A stretch of DNA of 64,000 nt. Origin: Guyanagaster necrorhizus (taxonomy: Eukaryota > Basidiomycota > Agaricomycetes > Agaricales > Physalacriaceae). Below the pieces are notes generated by a model. The model searched no databases, was not told the DNA's origin, and saw nothing but the letters and a program-made list of their open reading frames with translations. How positions within the stretch are numbered: position 1 is the first letter of the stretch; every line of letters begins with the position of its first letter. The stretch spans positions 1,536,671-1,600,670 of the forward strand of contig NW_025064888.1 of NCBI RefSeq assembly GCF_019112545.1. Direction: 5' to 3'. The position numbers were made by a program, and so were the translations under genes. Shown one piece after another: positions 36,706 through 50,011 of the stretch.

Positions 36706-39228
36706 CAGATAGGGATGTGTGGGTGAATGGGAGCGAGAAAGATAATTTCCACCCGCGCAGCAATGTTTAAGTAGGGGAACCCCTTAACAGAAAAATCACG
36801 CTGTACCAGAAAAAAAACAACTTTGTCTGTGTACGATCGAAACATAGACATCTCCACTAGTGCCGACGAAGCACACACAAATGAACGATTGATTGTGTGA
36901 GACGGAGAACAGAGGGAGATACAGTGGCAGGCGTCGTATTAGCCTGTACACCAGAGTGAGCCAAGTCTATCTTTGAGCACAACGATCAAGTGAAACCTAC
37001 GGTCCCGAAGGCAGTACGTAGCTCCTCCTTTGTAAACTTAGCATACCAAGCCGTACGATGCTTAAAGATGCATAGCATTCTAGACCAAATGTCGTGAAAG
37101 TTGACAGATGGAATTCTCATGCTTCACCAAGTTTCAAACATGGAATTGGTGAGAGGCTACAATTGAGACATGAGGGGGGGGAAAAAAAGAAAGACTATCG
37201 TAGTGAATCAACATACGAGACATCTACAAGATGAATATTCCATGATTCCGAGAATAGGGTACCAAAGCATAGACCGTACACAGTAGGAATCGGTATGGTC
37301 AAGGCCAGTGCGACATTAACGATTCACGTTTCATCTGACTAGTAAAGATGCTAAAGGTAAGGATCCGGAAGGTTCGATACTAAAGTACGCACCAGTGGAG
37401 AAAGCGAGGACATGGATGCAGGGCCAATGCTCTAAGAATACCTCAGTATCAGTATGGTCTAGGGCGGATTTCCATCTGTCATCCGCTGACTACCTGGGAG
37501 CGAGACGAGACGGTCCGTCTATTGCGCGTATAGCCAGCTCAAAACGGGTGAGAATCAGCCTACAAATAAGTGAGCTGACGACGCACGAGGGAATATGACC
37601 CCCTTTCATCGTCAACGTGCGTCAAGGCGGATTGGATATCGAGAAACGAAGGCGTGTATGGACAATCTGCAAGAGATAGGATGAAAGAGCAACACCGCAC
37701 CACCACCATGGCTGCGGCCACGGGTACTATCAAAAAGGCTGAAGTGTATTCAAAACAAGCAATGATAGTCGCCCTGGCAAAAGATCGGTCTAAACTTTTC
37801 TTGACAGAAGAAAATGGCGCTCACTGGACTCGTCGACGAAGGCAGCGCCGCACTCGTAATCCGCAAAGGTGCAAATACCCAGCTCTTCTGGCGAAAATCA
37901 ATGAGAAAAGAAGGAGCCATCGAAGAGAAGAAGCGAACGCACCCGGTGTCCTTATCGACAGCCCATCCATAGCCGACTTGCTGGGAAAGTGCAAGTATCG
38001 CTGTGCCATAATGTTCTTTCCGAAAGTCGGAGACGCGATAAGAGCGTTCCCCATAGGTCTGGCTGCGATAGCTCAGCGTAGACAGAAAGTGCTTGAGCAG
38101 CCGCTGAGGAAAATGAAAGGGAATAATAGTATTAGTACAGGCGTGGGGATGAATGAGGGTTAGGGTCGACGTGCGTGCCGCGACCAAATAAACAAAGATT
38201 ACATCTCTTCCTCTTACTCCCACCACCTCATATCCATGGCATCGAAGCGTCCTTATCTTGCACCGGCTATTATTACTCTCACCGTCTTGGAAGTATACAA
38301 TAATAGGGACCGGACTAACGGGGTACCGAAATGCTCAACTAGATCGCACGGAGAAGTCAGCCTTCGCGATTATCTGCCTGTAGCTGGATCACTGTACGCC
38401 TGTTTCCACCGTCTCTTGCGGGCTTGCTAACCAGCCGATTTTAGGCGTTATGCTTGCCTGGTCCGTGGTCACTCCGGTAGTACAAGCGGACATCCATATG
38501 CAACATTTGTTCGGCGCTGGCAAGCTCTATCTGTTCCGACAGAACTTCCGACTTCGAAGAAGATCCGGTGTCCTCTATCCAGTCGCTTTATGGGAATTCA
38601 GGGCCTCAATTGCTCTCTTTGATCGCAGATAGAAGGCTCAAAGCCAGGAGAACTCTATGGTACTGAAAATGGCATGTGCGTCAGGTTATTTTTGTCTGGC
38701 TTGCGTTGATTTCTTTACGTCTTTTTGGCAGAGTTCTGTGTACTCTTCCATGTGTAGAAATGTTCAAATGACACTTTCCTCGATGGCGTTGCCCAGAAGC
38801 TCTATATAGACAGTGCAGTATCGTCTTGCGCGCCCTAGACACTCCCACCGTACAGCAGATACGAAGTCGTCGGCCTTGATGTGACAGGCCTCGAATATCG
38901 GACGCGTCGAAGAGGAAAAAAAAAAAGTTCTCGGACAACGTAGGATGGTTTTCTTCGTTGCTATCATATCGCAGTCCCAGGTCAATCTTCATATCCGGCT
39001 CTCGCACCACATCTTTTGAATTCCGGAACCTTTCCATCGACGGCTCTTTGTTCTAAGCGTGGCATGCTGTACAACAAGCACCTGCGTGAATTTTGCCAGC
39101 CCATCAATTGTAGATAACGGTGAGTGATTTGTGCTTCGATGCCCGAGTAGAGTGGTGTAATCCCTTTTTCTATCAGTGATGCTAAAAAGGAGCCACGGCA
39201 ACTGTTCTCGTCGTCTTTTCCGACTCCT
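36706..39228. other. Intergenic, no confident gene
   Basis: A 169-codon plus-strand frame (37654-38163) is very basic and overlaps an equally long minus-strand frame; neither resembles a known family. 36706-36800 is the 5' flank of the glycoprotein gene and includes a ggggaacccc near-palindrome. The rest shows only short frames. Confidence 0.45.
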
Positions 39229-42200
39229 ATGATGAGCTCTCCGTATCTCAGACCTGTTGGTGATGAAGAGTCGATGAACCACGGCGGAAACGAGACCTCC
39301 CGACAAGACCTCGAAGGAGCCTCTTTTCGTCGGGCCATGAGCCGCCTGCTCAATGGCGACCGAGACGAATGTCGTTCTTCACGGTGGAGGGAGGATGGAA
39401 ACGAGGAGCAAATGGAGAGGATGGCAGTGCCCACAGTACTTCCGTCTTCAGATGTCTACTCCACGTCATTGCCAATTCTTTCCATTATTGTTCTATCAAT
39501 TGTACGTCGATTCCTACTTCTGGTCTCCATTCTCTCTGATAAGAAGTATCACAGACGATGCTAGGAGAATTCCTGTTGGCGAACGTCTCAACACCATTTT
39601 TGCTGTTCATGGTTAAAGGTCGGTGTCGTCGTTCTTGTCTTCGAGTCGCACTCAAGCAGGAGTATAGATTTTGGCGTTTTAGCGGACGACGCGGAGGTCG
39701 CGTTCTGGACCGGCATACTAGGTATTCCATCGACCTATCGGCCAGTCTGGCCGTCTGATGCGTCTCAACAGTATCGGTCTTCTTCTTGACGCAGTTCGCG
39801 ACTTCGCTTCTTTGGGTAAGACTCCTCCTATTTGATTGCAACCCCACTAACCGTCCTCCCTTTCTTAGGCCACTCTAGCTGACAAGTACGGATGCCGTAT
39901 CGTCTTGATCGTATGTCTGCTCGGGGGCTCCATCACATGTGCTGTCTTTGGACTGTGCAAAAATATCGAGCAAGCCATGACTGTACGGTTGTTGCAAGGT
40001 ATATTCGGTGGCGCTGTCGGAGTTGCAAGAGGTGCAGTGGCATCTATTACTGACGAAAGCAACTCAGGCAGGGCTTATGCAATCTTGGGGTATGTAGTTC
40101 CTGTTGGATCTTCTAACATCGTATTGAACAACTTTTCAGGTTCTGTTGGGGATTCGGAGGTGTCGCTGGTGCCATCGTTGGCGGGTTCTGTCAGTCATTT
40201 AGTTACGGCGCTCTGATCGTATGATTTATGGTTCTTTTTATTTTTCGTATAGTTGAGAGTCCCGCCACAAAGTGGCCAGAAGTTTTCGGCTCCGGATCTA
40301 TTTTCGCTCTATACCCGTACTTGCTGCCATGCGCTGTTGCTGCATCCATCACATTCGTCGGTATGATTGGTGTTCTTTTCTTGAACTTTATTTAACCTCT
40401 GGTTCAGGATCGATCTTGGCCTGCTTTCTCGGGCGAGACGGAGGTCCCGCAACGACCGGCGCACTTTCGGAACCTGAGAAAAACGGAGACATACCTTCTC
40501 CTATCCCAGAGGAAGAGTCGTTTACAGCCAGTCCCAATGCAGACGACGACGCATTTCCTCGCACATTCACTGGATCTTTGAGCAAGACTCTGACACAAAA
40601 GCTATCTGGCTACTTGTCAGCGCGTGGACAGGATGCAGATAATAGTACTGGACCGAAGTCCGGACCCTCTCTCTCCGCCGCATTACCGATACTCAGGACA
40701 AACACGCTCTCAAAGGCGAGCCGAACTCCTGGGTATGGTACGTTTACCAGCAGATACAGTCAGAGTATCAAAACAAGGCGGGGAAGCACGACGAGTTCTG
40801 TTCTACCTTCCTCGAACATCCGACGAAGGCGAAGCAGCGATGTCAGCATCGCCCACCGTATGGTTATGGCCAACGAAAACACCGTCAACAACATTGCCGA
40901 TCTTTGGGTCGCGGCGGCGATTAATGCGGATAACGATGACAGAGATCAGACGGACGACGATTTGTCTGATGACGATTCTATGGATGCATCCCGGGGATGC
41001 CGATATTCCAGAAGTAACACAGCATCTCCGTTTTCTCACAGCTCAATTTCACTGCAGAACGGGGGCGGCACGCCTACTATTCGACCTGTGCCGCTCAGTG
41101 CTCCTCCGTATCCGCAGACAAGGCTTCTTCGGCAAGCTTCGCTTACTCCGTCGGTGGATACGGTGTCGAGGGGGATGCCCTCGATATATGCCAACACCGG
41201 TATCGAGTCATCGCCCGCGCCAGTGGCGCCATCCCTGTTATTCCGTTCTGACACGCTGATGTCTAATACCGAAGCACTCACGACGATTATGGAGGCGCGC
41301 AAGTCGCAGGTCGAGCTTGAACAGCCTCCTTCGATGTGGTCAAAGTTGCCGGGCATGATTATTCTGCAGTATGGACTGCTGGCACTGCATACAACGACTC
41401 ACGATCAGCTGTTTATGTCCTATCTTGTGACGTATGTCTAGTTTTTTGTGTGCCCTTGACTTGCGTCGCTGAACATTTGCTTTTTAGAGATTATGATTCC
41501 GGTGGACTCAATCTGAGCGCCGGTGGATTTGCGCAAATCAGTTGAGAAGCCTCCGTTTGACAGGGTGGGATGTGGTGCTGACCGTCTTTTTTTTGTTAGT
41601 TGCCATAATGTGTATCTTTCAGATTGTGTACCAGTTTTATTTGTATCCGTGCGCACCTTTTTTTTTTTTGCTCTTGTAAGCGGAAAGATTTATTTTTTGT
41701 GTGTATAGGAACCTTGGGCATGTCTTGCTGTCAGATTTATTTATGGCCTTCTTGGGCTGACGACTCGTCTTAGGCCCCCTCGGGGAAGGCTTTCCCATCT
41801 AGCCATGTTCCGGCTGGGTTCGTTTCTGTTTATACCATCGTATCTGACGGTGGTATTGTATCGTGCACCTTTTGCCAGTGCAGATAACGATGGCGGTTTT
41901 GTATTGATGGCTGGTTAGTTTCTTTGTCTTTTTTATGAGGCTTGTGATTTCTAACCAGGGCATGTAATGTTTCTCTCAGCGCTTGCTGTTAGCACGTGTG
42001 TTCTTTCTGTTCTTTACTTGGAATTTTGAGTTGACCCGTTTGTGATTGTAGAGCTGTAAGGTTTTGCGGGGTGACTTTTGCGTTCACTTCGGTGGCGATC
42101 CTTTTGAATTATAGTGAGTGATGATGGTTTGTCTATTCCTGTGCGTACTCTTATGATGGCTTTACTAGTGTCTCCGCCCGAAGCGGTTAGCTATGCTAAC

Positions 42201-42423
42201 GGGGTGGCGCAGAGTATTGTCAGTCTTGCGAGGTGTTTTGGTCCGGTGTTGGGTGGTTACGTAGGTGCCTTTCGGCCTCTCGTTATATGCAGGGAGGGAT
42301 TAACGATGATTGCAGTTGTGGTCCGTTAGCATCGATGGGAATCCGAGCGGGTATCCGTTCGGGTTCATTGCAGTAGGAGCGGTTTGTGGGATAGCGGTTT
42401 TGCACAGTTTCCTTATCCGATGA
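39229..42423 (+). CDS. MFS transporter (Ycr023c/ZIFL-like) with a very long central cytoplasmic loop
   Basis: Major facilitator, proton-coupled export or uptake of an unknown small solute at a membrane. Exons that join in phase: 39229-39501, 39555-39618, 39668-39721, 39772-39815, 39869-40089, 40140-40189, 40253-40360, 40408-41431, 41488-41540, then several short exons to the stop at 42423. The acidic N-terminus (MMSSPYLRPVGDEESM) is followed by TM1 (ILSIIVLSI|TMLGEFLLANVS). The TM2-3 loop carries motif A, LADKYGCRIVL, then VRLLQGIFGGAVGVARGAV, ITDESNSGRAYAILGFCWGF, and the family block ESPATKWPEVFG. A Ser/Asp-rich loop of more than 250 residues separates the two halves. The second half reads WSKLPGMIILQYGLLALHTT, PPRGRLSHLAMFRLG, PPEAVSYANGVAQSIVSLAR, and ends SGYPFGFIAVGAVCG. 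Exons between 41540 and 42423 are approximate. Confidence 0.86.
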
Positions 42424-44363
42424 TGGGTATCCTTATGACACTGATTTATCTTCTTTCCACTCTAACACCGTCAATGTGTATGTCGTCCGAAAAGGAAACA
42501 AAATACGTTGTGGCCACTTTATAGTCTCAACTACGCTGAATTGATGTAGGTTGTCAACGCCACGATGGAGAGGGTTTCCCTAGTGACTTTACCTCCATGG
42601 GTTCCCGCTTCAGCTGTAGAGTCATATAATTACTCTGAGTCATACCGTCGAAGCTGATCTGGCTCGTCAGAAATTGCTCCGGATGTGGGCCCGGAGATAT
42701 GAAGAATTGCTCACCTTCATGGAGGTAACGAAAATTGGGGTACTTTTGATTTAGGATATATACATTGAAGGATTAATTCGGAATCTCAGAATCACAGCCA
42801 TGAAGCCTTTAAATCGAGCTACATCATGAAAGAAGAGCACCATATCAAAATTGGCAGGCACATTCACAGCACACACAATTAGGGTCATGTAATGAATGAC
42901 ATGACTTGCAGGTGCATGAATTACAAGTCGAATACCGCCGTGGAATCCCCAAGTTATGGAACAAGTTATCAGCTTGGAGGTAAAGAGTTCCGTTCAAATC
43001 TCCTTCACATGTGGCGCAGCTTGAGAAATCCGGCCCTTATTTAGGTATCCCATCATGTGGGGGCAGCCCAACATACATACGGCCTCTGTGGAGGCAATGC
43101 TAAGTCCACAATCGATGATGCCCTGCTCCCTGCTAAAAAAAAGATTGATTGGTTGGATGTGCTCCGACAGTCCAGCATTGACAACCTTTCTCTTACGGAA
43201 ACATGGGCTTAACGCTGAAGTTCGTATCGGACCGTTCCGTGGTTCCAAAAAGTGACGCAATAGAAGGCTCGACGTAAAAGCACTCAGGGACGCAGGCATC
43301 CCGAACTGGTGGGATCAGCTCGCCTTTTTGTGGGGCAGGGAAGGCGGAGTTTTTAGCCTTGCTCGGGGCGTTTTGCTTAGGCAAGTCATTCCACGTGAGC
43401 CAAGCGTTCAGAGAAGGTGCTTTTTCTTTGTGGATTACCCACGTCAGAAGGGCCCGCTTTCATTCGTCCGTCCTTGACTGCATCTGCCCATATTCGAGGT
43501 TCGTGTTCTCCATGGGGGGTACTGAATGAGTCGCGGGATCGCCTTGTGCAACCTACCTGGCTTCGATAGTGGCCGGGTCATTGCTCAGGCTGTTACCAGC
43601 CGCAACATCGACCCGTAATCGCACTTCTTTCACGTGCGCTAGTCTGAAAATTATCTTAATGGTCATAGTTGCTCCCGGGTCATTGCACTCCAGAGTCGAG
43701 ACTCCTACCATGTTCCTGGTAGTTGGGAAACGGGGGGGCTTGTAGGATTATATATAATTATACTTCGAAGCTTCAGATGCATTGGCCTGACGATATTCTT
43801 GAACGACTCCAAGCCACCCCGTCTTGTTTGATCCTCACAGAACAAGGTCGAATCTTTGGAAGACAGGTTTAAATTTTCTAGTCAGCAATTTCTCTCCTCA
43901 CGAACTGAGAACTGATGCATCCATCTCCGAGGCTTTATTTGACTACCGACTCGGAAGAAGGTATCGGTTGCTCTCGCAGCGGGGACTCGATGTAGTGTTG
44001 CATCAATTACTTATTCACTTGCACTTCGGGATGCTGTTATCTGCAGTTTAAACAAACTAACCATTCGGGGGAGGGTGTACGTTTATTTCGGGAATTTCGT
44101 GCCGAGATCCAGAAACGACTGCTTGAAAGTTTTACCACCACGAGATTCAAAAAATACACTCATTTCCTTGGGGCTTGCCTGTAAATCGCTACCCAGAGCC
44201 TCTCAAGCTTCGGAGGTCTATCTTCATTCGCCTACATTGTTTCCCAACATTCCACTTCTGAGGTCCATAGCGTTACAAGACCCTGGGGGTCCATCTCCTA
44301 TTTCATTAATGTTTCCCGCCGCGAGTCGCGTGTACAGAACATGCTTCAACATGTCAGATTTTT
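42424..44363. other. Intergenic, no confident gene
   Basis: Short frames only, e.g. 43055-43255 (+) overlapping 42994-43299 (-). 43824-44051 (+) precedes the F-box remnant but is not recognisably part of it. Confidence 0.45.
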
Positions 44364-44836
44364 GTGTCTTGCCTTGAATTCATACACTCAACAATTCCTC
44401 TCCATGAATGGGAAGCGGAGCATCTTCCGCTAATCCATCTGATTTCTGTTGAAATATTGACCCAAATTTTGCTACATGTAGTCGATGGTGTTTTTGACTT
44501 CATGGCTCGTCCTTGGAACCTTGGGTGCATATGCAGTCAGTGGAGAGTAATCACGGAATACTATGATTGTTTTTGGGCAAATAATAGGAGGATACACAGG
44601 GTAGACTCACTATGTTCCAGCATGCTCTGACCTGGTCTACGAATTGGCCCCTTTCCTTTTCTTTCACCTCATATGATAACACTGATAAGTCCTGCATCAA
44701 CTCCGCCAAGCCCTTTGTAGCATTGATGGATAACTCCCGTCATTTGACCCGAATTTTTCTTTTGACTGGAGAGGGGTATATCTCGCTACTATATTCAGTC
44801 CACGGAAAGCTGTTTGTAACTGACCTCCAGAACTAA
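44364..44836 (+). pseudogene. F-box protein remnant
   Basis: The first frame reads ISVEILTQILLHVVDG, then RPWNLGCICSQWRVITEYY, the standard agaricomycete F-box (LPVEILxxIFLH...PWxLGxVCSxWRxI). It ends after about 88 codons. The expected next block, HALTWSTNWPLSFSFTSYDN, lies in another frame starting at 44612 with no clean intron between. No start codon fits upstream and later LRR sequence is broken. Decayed copy of a F-box/LRR gene. Confidence 0.7.
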
Positions 44837-47800
44837 ATGCCATGAGTGGAGGCAACTTTAAGGAGACAAATTCAATTAGGTATATAAGAAAAATGCCAGA
44901 GAATCCACAGATGTAGAGAAAATGGTAAAAAAATGTTACAGGGTGTGAAGCCAGAGAATGTTGCTGTGATATAATGAAGAGAGAACCATGGAAGAAGATA
45001 TGGATCGATCACACCGATACCTTCATATCAACGACGTTTCATCAGTACAGTGAGTCTGTACCGGCTTTCTTGAAGCTAAAGAACGGCTCGTCGTCATCAC
45101 TGTCATTGAAAAGAAAGTCCTGCTCTCCATGTTAGGATCTCGAGAGTCTCTGCTCCTTGGGTAGAATGAATCCTCTTCATGAAAATACCATCATTTATCG
45201 GGACACGTGGAGACGATCAGGACCAGGGAGAGTCGATGTGGACGGCGTCACTCTACTCCCGTGGGAAACACAATGCGCTCGAGAGGGGTTCATGAGTTTG
45301 CTCGACGACCTGCACGGGACTTTCTCACTGACCACCATCAAATAGCCTGACGGACTGATCTTTGACGACATTGACCGCGTCGTGGATCATTTAGGCAGAG
45401 GGAACTTCTCATCGAGCTCCTACTCCCCTTTCTTTGCCCCAGGATCATGTGTGATTAGGACACAGAGAAATATTAATTGAAGAACGACGGCCCGCCAACA
45501 TTCCTTTCCTTTCTCTCCCTCAATCTGGAGCTGTTTGATATTGGGGGATACAATGGCCCTGCATAGCGTCTTTTCTTCGGGATGCTTATCCACATATTTG
45601 AACTCGAACTTGAGGTGGCGAACGGATGGTACGAGAGACTAGTGTGGTCGCAAGATGAAAACCAGCATTGACTAGCATAGAGATGGTAATAGATATGCTG
45701 ATTAGAGGATGAGTGTTATGATCGAGAGAATACTTAGTCACGTAGATTAGCGCTGTGATAACATCTTGCTGGTGATCAAATGCAGTATGAGTTCTTTTTC
45801 CAAAAGGGATCCGAATGATCGAAGAAATGCATTCAGCATAGTCTTTTCCAAACTTAGGTTCACTCAAGTGAGGATAATTCTGAATGAAATTGGTTGATTT
45901 TTTTGTAACTAATAGATCCCTGTATATAAACAACAATTTTGGGCTTCTGGAGAGTTAAAGACTAAGTAAGAAAGATAAAGAAACATGTAGAAGGTATAGT
46001 ACTGCAAGAATGTTCTTTGACGGACGAGTAATTTCCGAAAAAGGGTGGTACGGAATCTAACTATAGATATCCATAACAACGAGAGGGCGCGAGGAGGATG
46101 AACAAGTGCAGCAGACCATAGAAGGTGGTCAGTATAGGGAGCAGAGTCATGGATCTATGTGTGGACGAATTTTGAGCCAGCGTAGGAGTGGGCTGGAACG
46201 GCCGCAGAGATGGCATGGGAAATAAAGATAGCCATCTGGGCGTCGTAGGTACTGAGAGAAGAAGTCATGCACACATTATGGTAGCGGGAAGCTGAGTAGA
46301 TGGAGATGAGTCATCTTCATCATTGAGATATCGAGAAGTGATAGAAAACGCAAGGAGACAATGTCGGTTTGTCCAACTATCCAGGTGAATAGTTCAGCCT
46401 CGGTCTGCCCGGAGAGATGTGCGTCGCGAAATTTGATATGGTGGAGACCAAAGACAGAGTGATGGTGCACAACGTGGATATCAAACGAAGGGAGAGTTAG
46501 AGATTGAAGGTTATCCATGCGAGTGAGTACGCGGGGCATGACTTTAAGATACATTAGCGCATTGTCATGCCGACTATCCTGCATGTCGATGTCACCGGAA
46601 AACACAGTCTACGCAGCATACAGAAAGTCGATGTGAGGTAAAATGACTCATTCAGTAATAGAGACGCTTTGCTCTTCGCCTCTTCTTCTGATACCAACTC
46701 TCCACTCCAAGAGCCTGCACGGAAAAAGAACGAGTGGAAAACGGAAATCTGGAGTTTTTGGACCCCTTGATAACGCAATTGATCTCGTCGATCCTGTTGA
46801 TTGTTCCATGACGTCAATTTTACATTCCCGCAGTCGTTTCCGAAAGTGAACTTCCACCCGCCACCATGTAAATTGACCAAATTGACTGCCTTTTTTGAAG
46901 TGCCAGTCGAATCTACTTCCTCGGCAGTTGGTCACTGAATGACTGACTGTTTAGCTTCATGCACTGAGATCATTTATCGTTCATAGCGGTCTTTTGATTC
47001 TGACCCTCTGCGGTCACTAGGACGCTAAGGCGCCGTCAATTTGGATTTGGTCAACAGCTGACGTTGATTTCGGTCTCCATCGGTCTTGCTTTTGTGGTTA
47101 TATTGAGCTTTCCCGTTCCTCTGTTCTGCTTCGGAAGTCTTTCCTTCACTGGACATTATTTGCGTTCTCTATTCCGTTGTCACTTTTGAAGATGTTTTAT
47201 TCCTGTTGAAGCATTTAATAGTGCTGAGTTGTTAGTCCCAATCGTCATATTCAATAGAGCTTGCAGGATATGTGCATCACTTATAAAATGATGTAGCAAG
47301 TGAGTCTCCAAGGTCTGAGCCAAATCATCGGAATTCACATGGATATTAAAGGATATCGAGGCTCCCAATGCAATTCTCTGTGTCTTCAATCAGATAAACC
47401 CAAATGGTATCATCCATCATGACATTTGTCCCACAAATATGATCATCACCAGACGTTGGAAAGTTCTTATTGACTTTTGGAGAGCACATCACTGTGCTAC
47501 CATTCAAGGAAGGAAGAGAGCGATATGTTCGACATGTTGGGTTCTGTCAAAGGTTCAGTCCACACCCTCAGCTTCGGGCCGTTTGTACTTGGTTCTATTT
47601 TTGCCTACTAGGTCCGTACATTTGCACAGTCGTTACCATAGTGTATTCCGCCGTTTTTTCTTTCTGCACCTCAGTCATTTACCACCATATGAGTGAAGAC
47701 TGAGGTGCATTTTATTACTTATTGCCCTACCTACTTAGTTTCTAACGTACTCGTAGATTGCTGTATCCTAAAAAGATCTCTCACTCGTTGCAAGGACAAA

Positions 47801-47960
47801 CCAGCAGATATCATCTGGTAAGAGCTTCTGGATGGGATTCGCATCAGGCTCGTGGTGTGTCTACAGGTTATGTTATTTGTAACGGGTCAAAGATGGCATG
47901 ACAAAAGTGGACTTCTGTAACGAAGTAACACTGCCATTTCATTGCCTGGTTTTTTGAAAG
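44837..47960. other. Mostly non-coding; possible LRR remnant on the minus strand at 46276-46880
   Basis: 46276-46605 (-) reads as Leu/His-rich segments (NLQSLTLPSFDIHVV, VFGLHHIKFRDAHL, IVSLRFLSLLDISM) spaced like the LRR tail of a fungal F-box protein, but no F-box or intact gene structure is visible. Nothing else is recognised between 44.84 and 47.96 kb. Confidence 0.4.
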
Positions 47961-47961
47961 G

Positions 47962-49700
47962 CTATTGTGAATGATCAGGCCTGTATATTTTTCTGTAATT
48001 TTCCCCTGTGGACATACACTTCGCATCTAAATACCCCAAAATTTCTTTGATCTTTTCGTCAGTATGAGAACCCAGAAATCGTGGGAAATCGAGAAGCTTT
48101 GTAAACGCATCTTGGACAAACCATGCATGACAGCTGCAGGCATGAAAGTTGAAAACAGCGAACATCTCCTTATTCAATAGACATAGTAGTACTATGCTGG
48201 GAAAAAATCATTACATACAGATGAGCTTAGAGTGTGATAGTGTCTGTGTCAAGAAGACACTGAAGAGCAGCCATGAACAAGAGCTTCCTTGGTGTCATAT
48301 TCCTATTGTCCTTCTGCACCATGACTGTCTTAGAAGTTGTTTTCATAATACCGTCAGTAAGATCTCTGGAGGCACCAGTATTGGGGATATAGAGGAGTAT
48401 AGTGGTAAGGTAGTCAGCTAGCGCAACATATGGGCATAGTGAATCCCAGACATATCTAGGAGAATTGTCAGTGCATATCAATTTAAGAAAAAAATAATCT
48501 TAGACTTGCTTTTTGAGCTGAGGAAGAATATATTCAATGTTGCATGTGAGTCCTGGGATATTACCAATTCTCACTACAAGGTCATTGCTCCAGGCTCGAT
48601 CCACAACAACATTGGCTTTCTAAAAGGCAATAACAGTGAGATTTCTTTGCATTGTAAAAAGGATTCCCACCACCCTACTTTTTCTTCGATGACACAAAGA
48701 ACCATGGCTGGCAGGTAGTTATGGACAAACTGGTTCTGCAGCTCCTTTTGATATATACCTGTTTGCCCATATTGTCTTGCTTTGTTGATGGCTTGGGTGA
48801 CTGCAATGATACATGTTCTGAACACTTGTGAATCTACCCATCCTCGATGATTTGGCCCCTTCCATCCCTGAATGGGTACCTTCTCGGGAGCATGATCAAC
48901 TGAAAAGTGTGGCTCAAATACTAAATAGTGCTCCTTCCGAGCGCCATCTGTAAGCAATCAGTGATGGCCACTGTACTCAAAGTAATTGCCACATACCTGA
49001 GGCATCTATTTGCTGGGAGCGAATGCGGATTGCATAGCCAAATTTCAGGAAGATATCGTACATCGTCATTTTCACAGACATATCGTGGTCAATAAGAGCT
49101 CCTCTTCGATGTCCTTCACCCACGAGAGCAGAGATAACACTGTTGAGCACTGCTTGAATGGGGACTAAAACCGAATGGTAGTACATGTCACTATATCGAT
49201 GTAGCCCAACATCAGTGCTGGTATGGATGATGGTGTATTATATACGTATAACACACTCTGCTCATTGTGAAGAGACTGGGTGTGAGCCAAAGGCTCATTC
49301 AAGGAACTGATAGTATCCAGCCAGTTTGTGGTGGCGAAGAAAATTTGATCCCGTATTACCCCTACTGTTTTAATGACAGATGGACCAGTGAAGGCGGCCT
49401 GGGTACTCTTATGCGTTAGGTTGTATTCCCTTAAAAGTGGTTTGTCGACAAGACAGGGTGATGGCATACGATTGAAGTGCTCTGTCCAGGTGATTTGAGA
49501 GGAATTCATGTCCAAGGAAGGCGAAGCTGTGCGATATGGACCTACCCAGTGAGCGGCCGACTTTATACTCCATGGATATTGGAAAGCACATGGAACAAAA
49601 GCAGATACATAATTTGGTTAAAACTCCTGTCGTTAAGTCGTCCAGTGGCCTAAAATTGATGACCCCCACAAATGAAAAAAATGGCCTACTAATTGTGTTT
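47962..49700 (-). CDS. Unknown multi-exon gene (partly modelled), divergent from the kinase-like gene
   Basis: Not recognised. Several minus-strand frames line up as exons: 49515-49190 (ITWTEHFNRMPSPCLVDKPL, GPSVIKTVGVIRDQIFF, SSIPALMLGYIDI), 49160-48990 (LNSVISALVGEGHRRGALID, MTMYDIFLKFGYAIRIRSQQ), and 48957-48620 (HYLVFEPHFSVDHAPEKVPI, GWVDSQVFRTCIIAVTQAIN, EKVGWWESFL, EISLLLPFRK). These continue into VVVDRAWSNDLVVRIGNIPG and NIEYILPQLKK near 48600-48510, and probably a tail near 48170-47970. Composition and hydrophobic spacing are protein-like in one strand only, across several successive frames separated by GT..AG-sized gaps. The 5' ends of this gene and of the plus-strand gene at 50012 are about 300 bases apart, suggesting a shared promoter. 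No domain assignment. Confidence 0.45.
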
Positions 49701-50011
49701 TGTTGTCAGGATATGTGAGACAGTAAAACTACAGTGTGCATTTGGCCACACCCTTGTAGATGTGCGATCAAGATGTGTGAGAAAATCTGGCGAAATAGCC
49801 GTAGAAACAGGCCTCAAGGTAGGACATAAGAGTTTATCCATGAGAATGCATTAGGCATGAAGGAGATGTGCAAATGGGACCCTTTGTTTCTTCTTGTCAT
49901 TGGTTATTCGATGGATGTCGGATAGGGTTCGACTAATCAAAAACTTTCAATCTCTGCTGAAAAAGTCCCTTAAATAGCTATCTCTTTCCATTCATACCAG
50001 AAGCATCATTC

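Noticed and set aside
37654..38163. 169-codon basic plus-strand frame and an equally long minus-strand frame over the same DNA
   Set aside because: Mutually exclusive, both compositionally odd, neither with splice context or recognisable blocks.
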